This document shows positions 1 through 7,270 of a stretch of 52,085 nt of DNA, one piece after another. This DNA is from Azoarcus sp. (lineage in GTDB: Bacteria; Pseudomonadota; Gammaproteobacteria; Burkholderiales; Rhodocyclaceae), in assembly GCA_030656215.1 (NCBI GenBank), contig JAUSOD010000080.1, positions 1-52,085 of the forward strand, in the 5' to 3' direction. Under the pieces are notes generated by a model. That model did not search any database and was not told the origin of the DNA. It saw only the letters and a program-made list of their open reading frames with translations. Each line of letters opens with the position of its first letter. Within the stretch, counting starts at the first letter, position 1. A program made the translations under genes and the position numbers.

Positions 1-527
1 TCAGCGACACGGTCGGCTTCATCAAGAATCTGCCGCACGGGCTGGTCGCCTCATTCAAGTCAACGCTCGACGAGGCGCTCGATGCATCCCTGCTGCTCCA
101 CGTCATCGATGCGAGCGATCCCGGGTTCGAGCGCCAGCTCGATGTCACCGATCACGTGCTTGCCGAGATCGGTGCGGATGTGGTGCCGCGTATCCGAGTG
201 TTCAACAAGATCGACCACGTTGGCGACGCGGCGGCGCAGGCCGAACGCGAAGCGGCGCTGCGCGAGCAGTACCCGGATTGTGTGGTGATGAGCGCCCGCC
301 GCCCGGACGATGTCGTGAAGCTGCGTCAGACGGTGGTGGCGTTTTTCCAGCGCGATCTTGTCCAGGCCGAGCTCTTCCTGCCGTGGTCGGCACAGCAACT
401 GCGCGGGGAAATCTACGCAAGGTGCGAGGTGCTGGCAGAGCGTGCGGACGGCGAGGGTGCTTTCTTCGACGTTCGTGGTGAGCGCGATGTACTGGAGAGC
501 CTGCGCGAGCAGTTCGAGCAGGTGTAA
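1..527 (+). CDS. hflX: GTPase HflX, C-terminal part (gene runs off the left edge)
   Basis: This is the C-terminal portion of a ribosome-associated HflX GTPase; HflX splits stalled or heat-damaged ribosomes in a GTP-dependent way. The visible frame opens at base 3 with the G3-type motif DTVGFI followed by LPHGLVASFKSTLDEA, which is the HflX switch region, and then NKID, the G4 guanine-specificity motif. The last ~50 residues (FLPWSAQQLRGEIYARCEVL onward) match the usual small C-terminal HflX domain. The N-terminal HflX domain and the P-loop lie outside the window. The stop is at 525-527. The next gene starts 43 bases later on the same strand and could be co-transcribed. Confidence 0.9.
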   Translation, partial: SDTVGFIKNLPHGLVASFKSTLDEALDASLLLHVIDASDPGFERQLDVTDHVLAEIGADVVPRIRVFNKIDHVGDAAAQAEREAALREQYPDCVVMSARRPDDVVKLRQTVVAFFQRDLVQAELFLPWSAQQLRGEIYARCEVLAERADGEGAFFDVRGERDVLESLREQFEQV

Positions 528-569
528 TGAAGCATGTCGTTTGCTTCCATCGATGACCGGAGCTAGGGT

Positions 570-1808
570 GTGTCGCGACTGCGCTGGCTGATCATCGAAC
601 TCGGGCGCCGGTTGTGGGTGCGGGCGACGCTCTTTGCTGTGGCGGGCATCCTGACCGCAGTCGCCGGCATCGCGCTGGCACCGCTTATTCCGGCCGACTG
701 GTCGGGCAGGATCGGCGCCGCGTCGATCGGCAATGTGCTTCAGATTCTGGCATCGAGCATGCTCGCGGTGGCGACGTTTTCGCTGGCGACCATGGTCTCG
801 GCCTATGCCGCGGCGTCGAGCGCCACTACACCACGGGTTGCCGAACTGCTGATTCAGGACAGCAGCGCACAGAATGCGCTGGCCACCTTTGTCGGCAGCT
901 TTCTGTTCAGCCTGGTCGGCATCATCGCCCTTAACGCGGGGGTGTATGGCGATAGCGGCCGGGTCGTCCTGTTTGTCGCCACACTCGGTGTCATCGGCCT
1001 CATCGTGTTCACCCTGCTGCGCTGGATCGATCTTCTGTCGCGCTTTGGCCGGGTCGGTGACGCCATCGACCGGGTCGAGGCGGCGGCCGCGCATGCGATG
1101 CGTGCGCGCTGGAAACACCCCTGCATCGGTGGGCGGATGCGGGTCGGGGCGCCGCCTTCCACCGCCTCGGTCAGTAGTGTGAAAATTGGCTATGTGCAGC
1201 ATATCGACGTGGAAGCGCTGGAGCGCATTGCGTGCATGGGCGGTGGCGAGATCCATGTCGATGCGCTCCCCGGATCCTTTGTCGATTCGACCCGGCCAAT
1301 TGTATGGATGAGTTTCGTGCCCGACGAGGGGATTCAGGAGGCGGTGCGGGATGCGTTCAACGTGACCCAATGGCGCTCGTTCGATCAGGATCCGCGTTTC
1401 GGTGTGGTGGTGTTGTCCGAAATTGCGTCGAAGGCGCTGTCACCCGCGGTCAACGATCCGGGCACCGCGATTGCAACGCTTGCCGCGCTGGTGCGGGTGC
1501 TGGCCATCCTGACCGAAGCCCGCGAGGAAGAAAGCGAGATCTTCTATCCGCATGTTTTCGTTCCTGCGCTGGTGATCGAGGAGCTTTTCAATGACGCGTT
1601 CTCGCCGATCTCCGAGTGCGGTGCGGCGACGCTGGCGGTGGGTATCCGGCTGCAGAAGACCTTGTTGTCCCTGTCCCGTCTCGGCCATCCGACCTTTCGC
1701 GCTGCCGCCCGGCAGCAGTCGCAACTGGCGCTTGGCCGTGCGCGGCATCGCTTGCCGCTGGCGGAGGATGTCGCCTGTCTCGAAAGTGTGGCGGCTGAGC
1801 TGGGCTGA
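570..1808 (+). CDS. DUF2254 family integral membrane protein
   Basis: This 412-residue predicted inner-membrane protein starts at GTG 570 behind a GGAG at 559-562. Four hydrophobic segments lie in the first ~160 residues, including LASSMLAVATFSLATMVSAY and a stretch rich in V, I and F near residues 105-155. They are followed by a soluble C-terminal half. That half carries the family hallmark FGVVVLSEIASKALSPAVND (the RALSPxxNDPxTA block of DUF2254). No biochemical function is established for the family, and I infer none. Its position directly after hflX may be operonic but does not suggest a role. Confidence 0.8.
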   Translation: MSRLRWLIIELGRRLWVRATLFAVAGILTAVAGIALAPLIPADWSGRIGAASIGNVLQILASSMLAVATFSLATMVSAYAAASSATTPRVAELLIQDSSAQNALATFVGSFLFSLVGIIALNAGVYGDSGRVVLFVATLGVIGLIVFTLLRWIDLLSRFGRVGDAIDRVEAAAAHAMRARWKHPCIGGRMRVGAPPSTASVSSVKIGYVQHIDVEALERIACMGGGEIHVDALPGSFVDSTRPIVWMSFVPDEGIQEAVRDAFNVTQWRSFDQDPRFGVVVLSEIASKALSPAVNDPGTAIATLAALVRVLAILTEAREEESEIFYPHVFVPALVIEELFNDAFSPISECGAATLAVGIRLQKTLLSLSRLGHPTFRAAARQQSQLALGRARHRLPLAEDVACLESVAAELG

Positions 1809-1867
1809 TTTTCTCGTGTCCCGGGGGAGCACATCTGCGATGGGCTGGATTCGGGGTCGGGCAGGCA

Positions 1868-1913
1868 CTTGCGGTTGACCGCAAGCAAAGAGTTCTTTGT
1901 TGCAATGCAGCAA
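1868..1913. promoter_or_regulatory. Three adjacent palindromes, one PhaR/PhbF-like, upstream of the AckA fusion gene
   Basis: Three inverted repeats lie side by side: CTTGCGG-TTGA-CCGCAAG at 1868-1885, CAAAGA-GT-TCTTTG at 1886-1899, and TTGTTGC-AAT-GCAGCAA at 1897-1913. Read on the minus strand, the last contains TGCTGCATTGCAA. This fits the TG-N-TGC-N3-GCAA pattern I recall for the betaproteobacterial PHB regulator PhbF/PhaR. The block ends about 49 bases before the ATG at 1962, where operators are expected. The palindromes are seen directly; the regulator assignment is inference. Confidence 0.5.
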
Positions 1914-1961
1914 AATGCTAGTCTCTCGTCTACGGAACAATGGATCTGAGCGAGAAACAGC

Positions 1962-4286
1962 ATGAGTGAAACTGATCTGAAACGGTTTTTCCTTGAACAG
2001 GTACGCCTGTTCGAGCATTTCCCGGCCGACAAGGTCGAGGAGATCCTTTCCCGGTCCCGCCTTGCCACCTACGAGGGCAACGAGGCGATCCTGGAAACCG
2101 GAGACGAAGGCAAGTTCATCGGGGTGGTAATCAGTGGCCATGCCGAGATCTCGATCACCGACAACACCGGCACCCGCTCGGTAGTCAGCGAGCTTGGCGT
2201 GGGCGACGTGTTTGGCGTGATGTCGCTCCTCACCGGCGATCGCATCATCGCCGATGTCATCGCAGGCAATCGCTGCTTTGTGCTGATGATTCCGCAGGAG
2301 GTCTTCCATGCCTGCATCCTGACCAACCCCAAGGCGGTGGCCTACCTCTCGCGCCTGCTCGCCGAGCGCATCCGGGCCATGTCGGTGGATCTCGCGACCG
2401 CCCAGACCCGCGCCGTAGCCAAGTCGGACGACCCCTACGCGCTGTCGCTCGGCACCAACACGCAGGGCAAGGTCGTGGTGCTCAACGTCGGTATCAGCCA
2501 GATCCATTTCGGTATTTACGACACGCACGATCTCGGCTCCGACATTCACGGCATCATCGACAATACCGACGAGGCTACTGCCCATATCAGCGTGACCATC
2601 GGTCCGCAGACCCGGACCATGGAGCGTGCGCCGTTCCCGATGTCCGAACTGTTTGCGGTAATGCAGGAGTCGACCCGTCTGCTCGGGGACGCCTTCGTGC
2701 TCCACCTGCAGGATGTCACTGCGGTGGGCCATCGTGTGGTTCATGGCGGCAGCAAGTTCTCCAGTGCGGTGGTGATCACCCCGGCGGTCATCGCCGACAT
2801 CGAGGCGCTTTCGGTATTCGCGCCGCTGCACAACCCGGTAAACGTCGAAGGCATCGTCGAGGCGATGAAGAAGTTGCCCGGCGTGCCGCATGTCGCCGTG
2901 TTCGACACTGCCTTCCATCAGACCCTGCCGCCCTACGCCTACCTGTACGGGCTGCCCTACTACTTGTATAAGCAGGACGGCATCCGCCGCTACGGCTTCC
3001 ACGGCACCTCGCACCGCTATGTGTCGCTGAAGGCTGCAGAGGTGCTCAAGCGCCCGCTGGGCGAGCTGGAAATCGTCTCGTGTCACCTCGGTATCGGCGC
3101 CTCGCTGTGCGCGATCGACCACGGGCGCTCGGTGGACACCACGATGGGCATGACTCCCACTGACGGCCTGATCATGCCCAGCCGTTCCGGCAGCATCGAC
3201 CCGGCGGTGATGATTCATCTGTTGCAGAATCACGGGATGTCGCCCGAGCAGCTCTCGAACGTGATCAACACCGAGAGCGGCATGAAGGGGATTTCCGGCA
3301 TCTCGAGCGATATTCACGAGATCGAGGCTGCCGCTGCCGAAGGCCATCATCGGGCCTTGCTCGCGCACAAGGCGTTCTGTTATCAGGTGCGCAAGAACAT
3401 CGGTGCCTACGTTGCGGCGATGGGGGGCATCGATGTGCTGACCTTCACCGGCGACATCGGTGAGACCAGTGCCACCGTGCGCAGCCTTGCCTGCCAGGGC
3501 CTGGGCTATATGGGTATCAAGCTGGATGAGGAGAAAAACCGCAACCTCGGCAAGGTAGGCTCGTGCAAGGTCATCTCGGCCGACGATTCGCCGGTGACCA
3601 TCCTCGTGATCGCCAACGACGACGAGCGCCTGGTGGCTTGGGAAACCCTGCGCGCGATCGAGCGCAACGAGTTGATCGTGGCCATGAAGGAAGACCAGGC
3701 GGATGCGCCGATTCCGATCGAGATCTCGGCACACCATGTGCACCTGTCGCAAGCCGATGTGGAGGCGCTGTTCGGGCCGGGCCATCAGCTGACGCCGGAA
3801 CACGAGTTGTCCCAGCCGGGCCAGTTTGCCTGTGCCGAGAAAGTGCATCTGGTCGGCCCCAAAGGGCGGATTGCGAACGTGCGCGTGCTTGGCCCGACGC
3901 GCAAGGAAACCCAGGTCGAAATTGCGATGACCGAGCAGTTCAAAGTCGGCATCCAGCCCCCGATCCGCCAGTCCGGCGATCTTGCCAACACCCCGGGCGT
4001 CACCCTCGAAGGGCCGTACGGCAGCACCGTGATCGAGCGCGGCGTGATCTGCGCGCAGCGCCACATCCACATGGCTCCGGAAGATGCCTTGCGCTTCAGG
4101 GTGCGTGACAACTACGTGGTCAGGGTGAGGGTCGAGGGCGAGCGCGAACTGATTTTCGGCGACGTCGTGGTTCGGGTGAATCCGGCTTTCCGCCTTGCGA
4201 TGCACATCGATACCGATGAGGGTAACGCGGCGAATATCCGCACCGGCATGATTGGCTATATCGAGGAGATCCAGAGCAGGCACTGA
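1962..4286 (+). CDS. Three-domain fusion: cNMP-binding fold + acetate kinase + PduL phosphotransacylase
   Basis: This 774-residue protein joins two consecutive enzymes of acetyl-CoA/acetate interconversion to a sensor-like domain. Residues ~1-150 have a cyclic-nucleotide-binding jelly roll (GDVFGVMSLLTGDRIIADV), but the Glu and Arg expected in the phosphate-binding cassette are not evident. Residues ~170-565 are acetate kinase: VGHRVVHGG at 255-263, FDTAFH at 314-319, GFHGTSH at 345-351, SRSG at 407-410 and GDIGE at 497-501. Thus the catalytic Arg, Asp, His, Arg and Glu equivalents (R258, D315, H347, R408, E501) are kept. Residues ~583-770 are a PduL (PTAC) domain with metal-ligand motifs HHVH at 591-594 and RHIH at 700-703, and HIDTDEGNAA at 748-757. 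PduL makes acetyl phosphate from acetyl-CoA and AckA converts it to acetate plus ATP. The intergenic palindromes upstream suggest dedicated control. The whole chain is one uninterrupted frame. Confidence 0.9.
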   Translation: MSETDLKRFFLEQVRLFEHFPADKVEEILSRSRLATYEGNEAILETGDEGKFIGVVISGHAEISITDNTGTRSVVSELGVGDVFGVMSLLTGDRIIADVIAGNRCFVLMIPQEVFHACILTNPKAVAYLSRLLAERIRAMSVDLATAQTRAVAKSDDPYALSLGTNTQGKVVVLNVGISQIHFGIYDTHDLGSDIHGIIDNTDEATAHISVTIGPQTRTMERAPFPMSELFAVMQESTRLLGDAFVLHLQDVTAVGHRVVHGGSKFSSAVVITPAVIADIEALSVFAPLHNPVNVEGIVEAMKKLPGVPHVAVFDTAFHQTLPPYAYLYGLPYYLYKQDGIRRYGFHGTSHRYVSLKAAEVLKRPLGELEIVSCHLGIGASLCAIDHGRSVDTTMGMTPTDGLIMPSRSGSIDPAVMIHLLQNHGMSPEQLSNVINTESGMKGISGISSDIHEIEAAAAEGHHRALLAHKAFCYQVRKNIGAYVAAMGGIDVLTFTGDIGETSATVRSLACQGLGYMGIKLDEEKNRNLGKVGSCKVISADDSPVTILVIANDDERLVAWETLRAIERNELIVAMKEDQADAPIPIEISAHHVHLSQADVEALFGPGHQLTPEHELSQPGQFACAEKVHLVGPKGRIANVRVLGPTRKETQVEIAMTEQFKVGIQPPIRQSGDLANTPGVTLEGPYGSTVIERGVICAQRHIHMAPEDALRFRVRDNYVVRVRVEGERELIFGDVVVRVNPAFRLAMHIDTDEGNAANIRTGMIGYIEEIQSRH

Positions 4287-4316
4287 GCGATGTGCGCATG
4301 TGACCGGCTACACGTG

Positions 4317-4350
4317 CCAAAACCCCGGTCCTCACAGACCAGGGTTTTGG
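4317..4350. terminator. Strong hairpin after the AckA-PduL fusion gene
   Basis: A 9-bp perfect stem (CCAAAACCC at 4317-4325 with GGGTTTTGG at 4342-4350) encloses an inner GGTC/GACC pairing at 4327-4330 and 4337-4340. It starts 30 bases after the stop at 4286 and lies ~100 bases from the end of the convergent PRC-barrel gene. The position suits a bidirectional terminator, although no clear T-run follows on either side. Confidence 0.55.
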
Positions 4351-4450
4351 CGGATCCTGCCGGGGATGAGCCCCCCGGATCTTGTATGGCCAAACCAGCC
4401 GAAGGGCCGGTTTTCGAGGGCTACCGAGCTAGGGGAGCAATGAACGACAC

Positions 4451-4894
4451 TTACGGACGCAGTTCATCCGAGTACGGCTTGGTTCGGTAGTAGGTATGGA
4501 TCTCGTCGCTCCAGGCCTGGTTGGCCATGTCGGGCCACTGGTCCTTGTCGAATCCGGGAGCATCCTTGAGACGGTCCGGATCGACGTTGAGCACGAAGCG
4601 TTTGTTCATCGTGTCGAGCGTCAAGGCGTCCCAGGGTACAGCGAACAGTTTTTCGCCCATGCCGAGGAAACCGCCGAAGGACAGTACCGCATAGCCGACC
4701 CGGCCACTGCGCATGTCGAGCATGATCTCCTTGATGTCACCGAGATCGTCGCCATTGCTGTTGTATACGTCGTTGCCGATGAGGGTGTCGGCGCCCATCA
4801 GATGAGGGCCGGGACCGTGCTTCGAGTCGGGGGCTGTGGTCTCGGCGGCGGTGGCTCGGTACATGCCAAAGGTGTCGCGTTCTTCATAGTTCAT
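4451..4894 (-). CDS. PRC-barrel domain protein
   Basis: This 147-residue soluble protein contains a PRC-barrel fold. The diagnostic part is MGADTLIGNDVYNSNGDDLG at about residues 33-52, followed by DIKEIMLDMRSGRVGYAVLS and the KLFAVPWDAL block near residues 82-91. These are the beta-strands of the barrel. PRC-barrel proteins of this size are often induced by stress in proteobacteria, but their partners are mostly unknown. The start ATG at 4894 follows a good AGGAG. It lies 26 bases downstream of the csbD-like gene on the same strand, so the two are probably one transcript. Confidence 0.85.
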   Translation of the reverse strand: MNYEERDTFGMYRATAAETTAPDSKHGPGPHLMGADTLIGNDVYNSNGDDLGDIKEIMLDMRSGRVGYAVLSFGGFLGMGEKLFAVPWDALTLDTMNKRFVLNVDPDRLKDAPGFDKDQWPDMANQAWSDEIHTYYRTKPYSDELRP

Positions 4895-4920
4895 GTTTGT
4901 CTCCTGTCGAGAAATATTGC

Positions 4921-5109
4921 TTACTTGGATTTGTTGAGGTCGTCCTTGATGTCTTCCTTGAGATCACCGTAGCCAGCCTGAACCTTGCCTACTGTTTGCT
5001 GGACCTTGCCCTTCTGCTCCAGGGTCTGATTGCCGACGATCTTGCCGGCCACTTCCTTGACCTTGCCGCTAGCTTCCGAGGCGCGGCCCTTGATTTGATC
5101 CTTGTTCAT
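4921..5109 (-). CDS. CsbD-family small stress protein
   Basis: This is a 62-residue, highly charged, lysine-rich helical protein starting MNKDQIKGR. It contains the CsbD pattern IKGRASEASGKVKEVAGKIV followed by QKGKVQQTVGKVQAG. CsbD-like proteins are abundant general-stress proteins of unknown mechanism. A longer reading frame exists upstream, but the ATG at 5109 has a textbook AGGAGAAAGCC ribosome site and matches the family start. The gene precedes the PRC-barrel gene, a common pairing of stress genes. Confidence 0.88.
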   Translation of the reverse strand: MNKDQIKGRASEASGKVKEVAGKIVGNQTLEQKGKVQQTVGKVQAGYGDLKEDIKDDLNKSK

Positions 5110-5364
5110 GGCTTTCTCCTGAAAGTGCATTTTCATGATGGACCTGAGCGTCATGCAGTATCTGTGGCGCTCGGTAGGGCAAGAATGCAGACCCGGACAA
5201 TTGGCGTCTGTGCGAAAGCGCACCTTACGGGAGGCCGGGCCGATGCTTCCGGTCATAAAGAAGAATGGTCCGTGGCGTAGCGAACAGACGGAATAGCCAT
5301 TCAGTGTGATACTTAATCAGTTGTAAATATTCCACTCATGTGGACAGAACAAAGGAAACAAAAA

Positions 5365-5856
5365 ATGAGATCCATCGGAAGCCCCGCCGTTTTTGCCAAC
5401 CCCCTCCAGGACTGGACCGATCTGGCCATGAAGACCACCGAGATGATGATGGCGTCGGCGCAGGTGATCGGCCACCGCACGACTCGCATGGCTGCGGTGG
5501 GTGCAAACCCGAATGAGAGCGATTGCCGCGAGTTCAGCTTGATGGGACAGGAGAAGTTCGACGCCGCCACCGAGTCGGCCCAGGCGATGGCAGAGCAGAT
5601 GATGACGATCAACCTGCATCTGTGGACGCGGGCATTCGGACTGATGCTCGCGGCGACGACGGACATGATGGCGCTTGCGACAAGTCGCAGCATGAGCCAG
5701 TCGGTGACACGCCACGCACGCCTGGTCCACACCATGACCCAGTCGGCCGATACCGCGTCCGAGATGTCGAGTTCGGTTGCCCGCCTGGCCCACAGTGGTC
5801 TCAGGCCGATACATTCGCGGGCAATGGACAATGGCCGGCGGCTCGCCAACGGCTGA
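5365..5856 (+). CDS. Phasin-like helical protein (tentative)
   Basis: This 163-residue protein has long amphipathic helices rich in Ala, Met, Thr and Gln, for example FANPLQDWTDLAMKTTEMMM at the N-terminus and QAMAEQMMTINLHLWTRAFG in the middle. It has no signal peptide or membrane span. This composition and the early NPLQDW segment resemble PHA-granule-associated phasin-like proteins of betaproteobacteria. I chose ATG 5365 because AAAGGAA lies 8 bases upstream; the in-frame ATG at 5338 has no ribosome site. The gene is transcribed away from csbD. Assignment to the phasin superfamily rests on composition and is not certain. Confidence 0.5.
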   Translation: MRSIGSPAVFANPLQDWTDLAMKTTEMMMASAQVIGHRTTRMAAVGANPNESDCREFSLMGQEKFDAATESAQAMAEQMMTINLHLWTRAFGLMLAATTDMMALATSRSMSQSVTRHARLVHTMTQSADTASEMSSSVARLAHSGLRPIHSRAMDNGRRLANG

Positions 5857-5935
5857 CCAAGCCGTGCGCCGCTGATGCGGCGAGCGATGAAGATGGGCGT
5901 TCTTGAGGCGCGCCCGGGTGGTTTGCGCCGTGCCG

Positions 5936-7015
5936 CTACTTGGGCCGTGGTCGATGCAGATTCGCGTCTGCCTCGGTTAGGCCTTCGGTGCGCATTTTCA
6001 CTAATGCGTTTGCCACTGCCCTGACGACATTGCGTATTTCCACCTGGACCGCGGTATCACGGTCCAGCACCTCATGGCTCTCGGCATACGACTCGTAATA
6101 GCCGATATAGCGATCCAGGCGCGACAGGGTTCCGGCATCGATCATCCCCATCCAGTCGAGCCAGTCACACAGGCCTCGGCGAACGCCCTCGATGCCGGCC
6201 ACATCGCCATGTACCACCACGCCGTAAGCGCGTCCCGCCAGATGCTTGGGGTAGTCCCAGCCCGCCAGTTCGAGCGCTTTCGCCTCCTTCGCCTTCTTGC
6301 CATGAGTGGTGGTGGGGTCGGGGTTGCCGCCATCGGCACAGACCAGCCGGTCTATCATCAGCTTGAGTACGCTAGGTGTCTGATACCAGTACACCGGGGT
6401 AAAGATGATTACTGCGTGCGCTGCGACCCACTTTTCGTAGATCTCCGCCATCCAGTCATTGGTCTGGCGCGTGGCATGGTTGGGATAGCAGGTGCACGGC
6501 CAGTGGCACAGCGGCATTGCCGTTGACACGCAGCCCTTGCATGGATGGATGTGCAGGTCGTAGCTCGAGGTCACCAGGCTGAGGTCGAGCAGATCAACCT
6601 CGACTCCGTCGGCCTCGAGTATCTCGCGCGCCCATTGCGTCATGCGAAAGCTCTTGGATATTTCGCTCGGGCAAGTTCCGTCGTTGCGCGCCGAGCCGCA
6701 GATGAGCAGCACCCGTGACCTGCTGGCAGGATCCTTCTGATGTTTCTCTGCAAGCAGCAGGCGGTCGCGCGTGGCGAGCCATTCCATCGACAGATCGTAG
6801 TCGGGATCGGCGAATCCGTGCCCGGCCTTGCGCGTTAGCGGAGCCTTGTTGCCCTTGGTGTAGTTGTCCCACGCCACTTCCTCGACTTTGGCGAGCGCGT
6901 CGCGGACTTCATCGAAAGCCGGGCCGACATAGGAGCCTGAAAATTGCTCATGGAACTCGTGGCGCCCGAGCTTTGCAGGCGCCTGACCTGCACGAAGTCG
7001 CGGTGCTTGCGGCAT
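5936..7015 (-). CDS. Flavodoxin-fold NAD(P)H-dependent FMN reductase family protein
   Basis: This 359-residue protein has a ~100-residue N-terminal extension followed by a flavodoxin-like domain. The fold is recognised from VLLICGSARNDGTCPSEISK (phosphate-binding loop), the strand VEVDLLDLSL, AVIIFTPVYWYQTPSVLKLM (flavin isoalloxazine loop) and LAGRAYGVVVHGDVAGIEGV. Such enzymes reduce FMN, quinones or azo/nitro compounds with NAD(P)H. Several cysteines cluster at PCKGCVSTAMPLCHWPCTCY, a pattern unusual for a simple FMN reductase that might bind metal. The ATG at 7015 follows GGAGG. The gene is divergent from the phospholipase-D lipoprotein gene. Confidence 0.75.
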   Translation of the reverse strand: MPQAPRLRAGQAPAKLGRHEFHEQFSGSYVGPAFDEVRDALAKVEEVAWDNYTKGNKAPLTRKAGHGFADPDYDLSMEWLATRDRLLLAEKHQKDPASRSRVLLICGSARNDGTCPSEISKSFRMTQWAREILEADGVEVDLLDLSLVTSSYDLHIHPCKGCVSTAMPLCHWPCTCYPNHATRQTNDWMAEIYEKWVAAHAVIIFTPVYWYQTPSVLKLMIDRLVCADGGNPDPTTTHGKKAKEAKALELAGWDYPKHLAGRAYGVVVHGDVAGIEGVRRGLCDWLDWMGMIDAGTLSRLDRYIGYYESYAESHEVLDRDTAVQVEIRNVVRAVANALVKMRTEGLTEADANLHRPRPK

Positions 7016-7270
7016 GCTGCCTCCGAAACGGTGGAAAAGTGGATGGCCGGACCACGTGCCCCGCCATTACTTACGTTTGCACGAACGGCAAGGGCGGTCT
7101 GTACGCTGACGAACAGAAGGTCCGGGCGAGTTGCGACATCATTCATGCACGACTCCCTCATCGGTTCGCTGTCTCGTGAGCAACAAGCGCAGCATCCATC
7201 GATCGTGTCAGAATCGCCACAGGCCGACGCTCCGGGTCGGGGCAGTGCGTTCACGGGAGGCGTGGTGACG

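Noticed and set aside
1440-4283. 947-codon open frame on the minus strand opposite the AckA-PduL gene
   Set aside because: It is an antisense shadow of high-GC codon usage; the plus strand carries clear enzyme motifs and the minus product is His/Arg/Asp-rich without a family.
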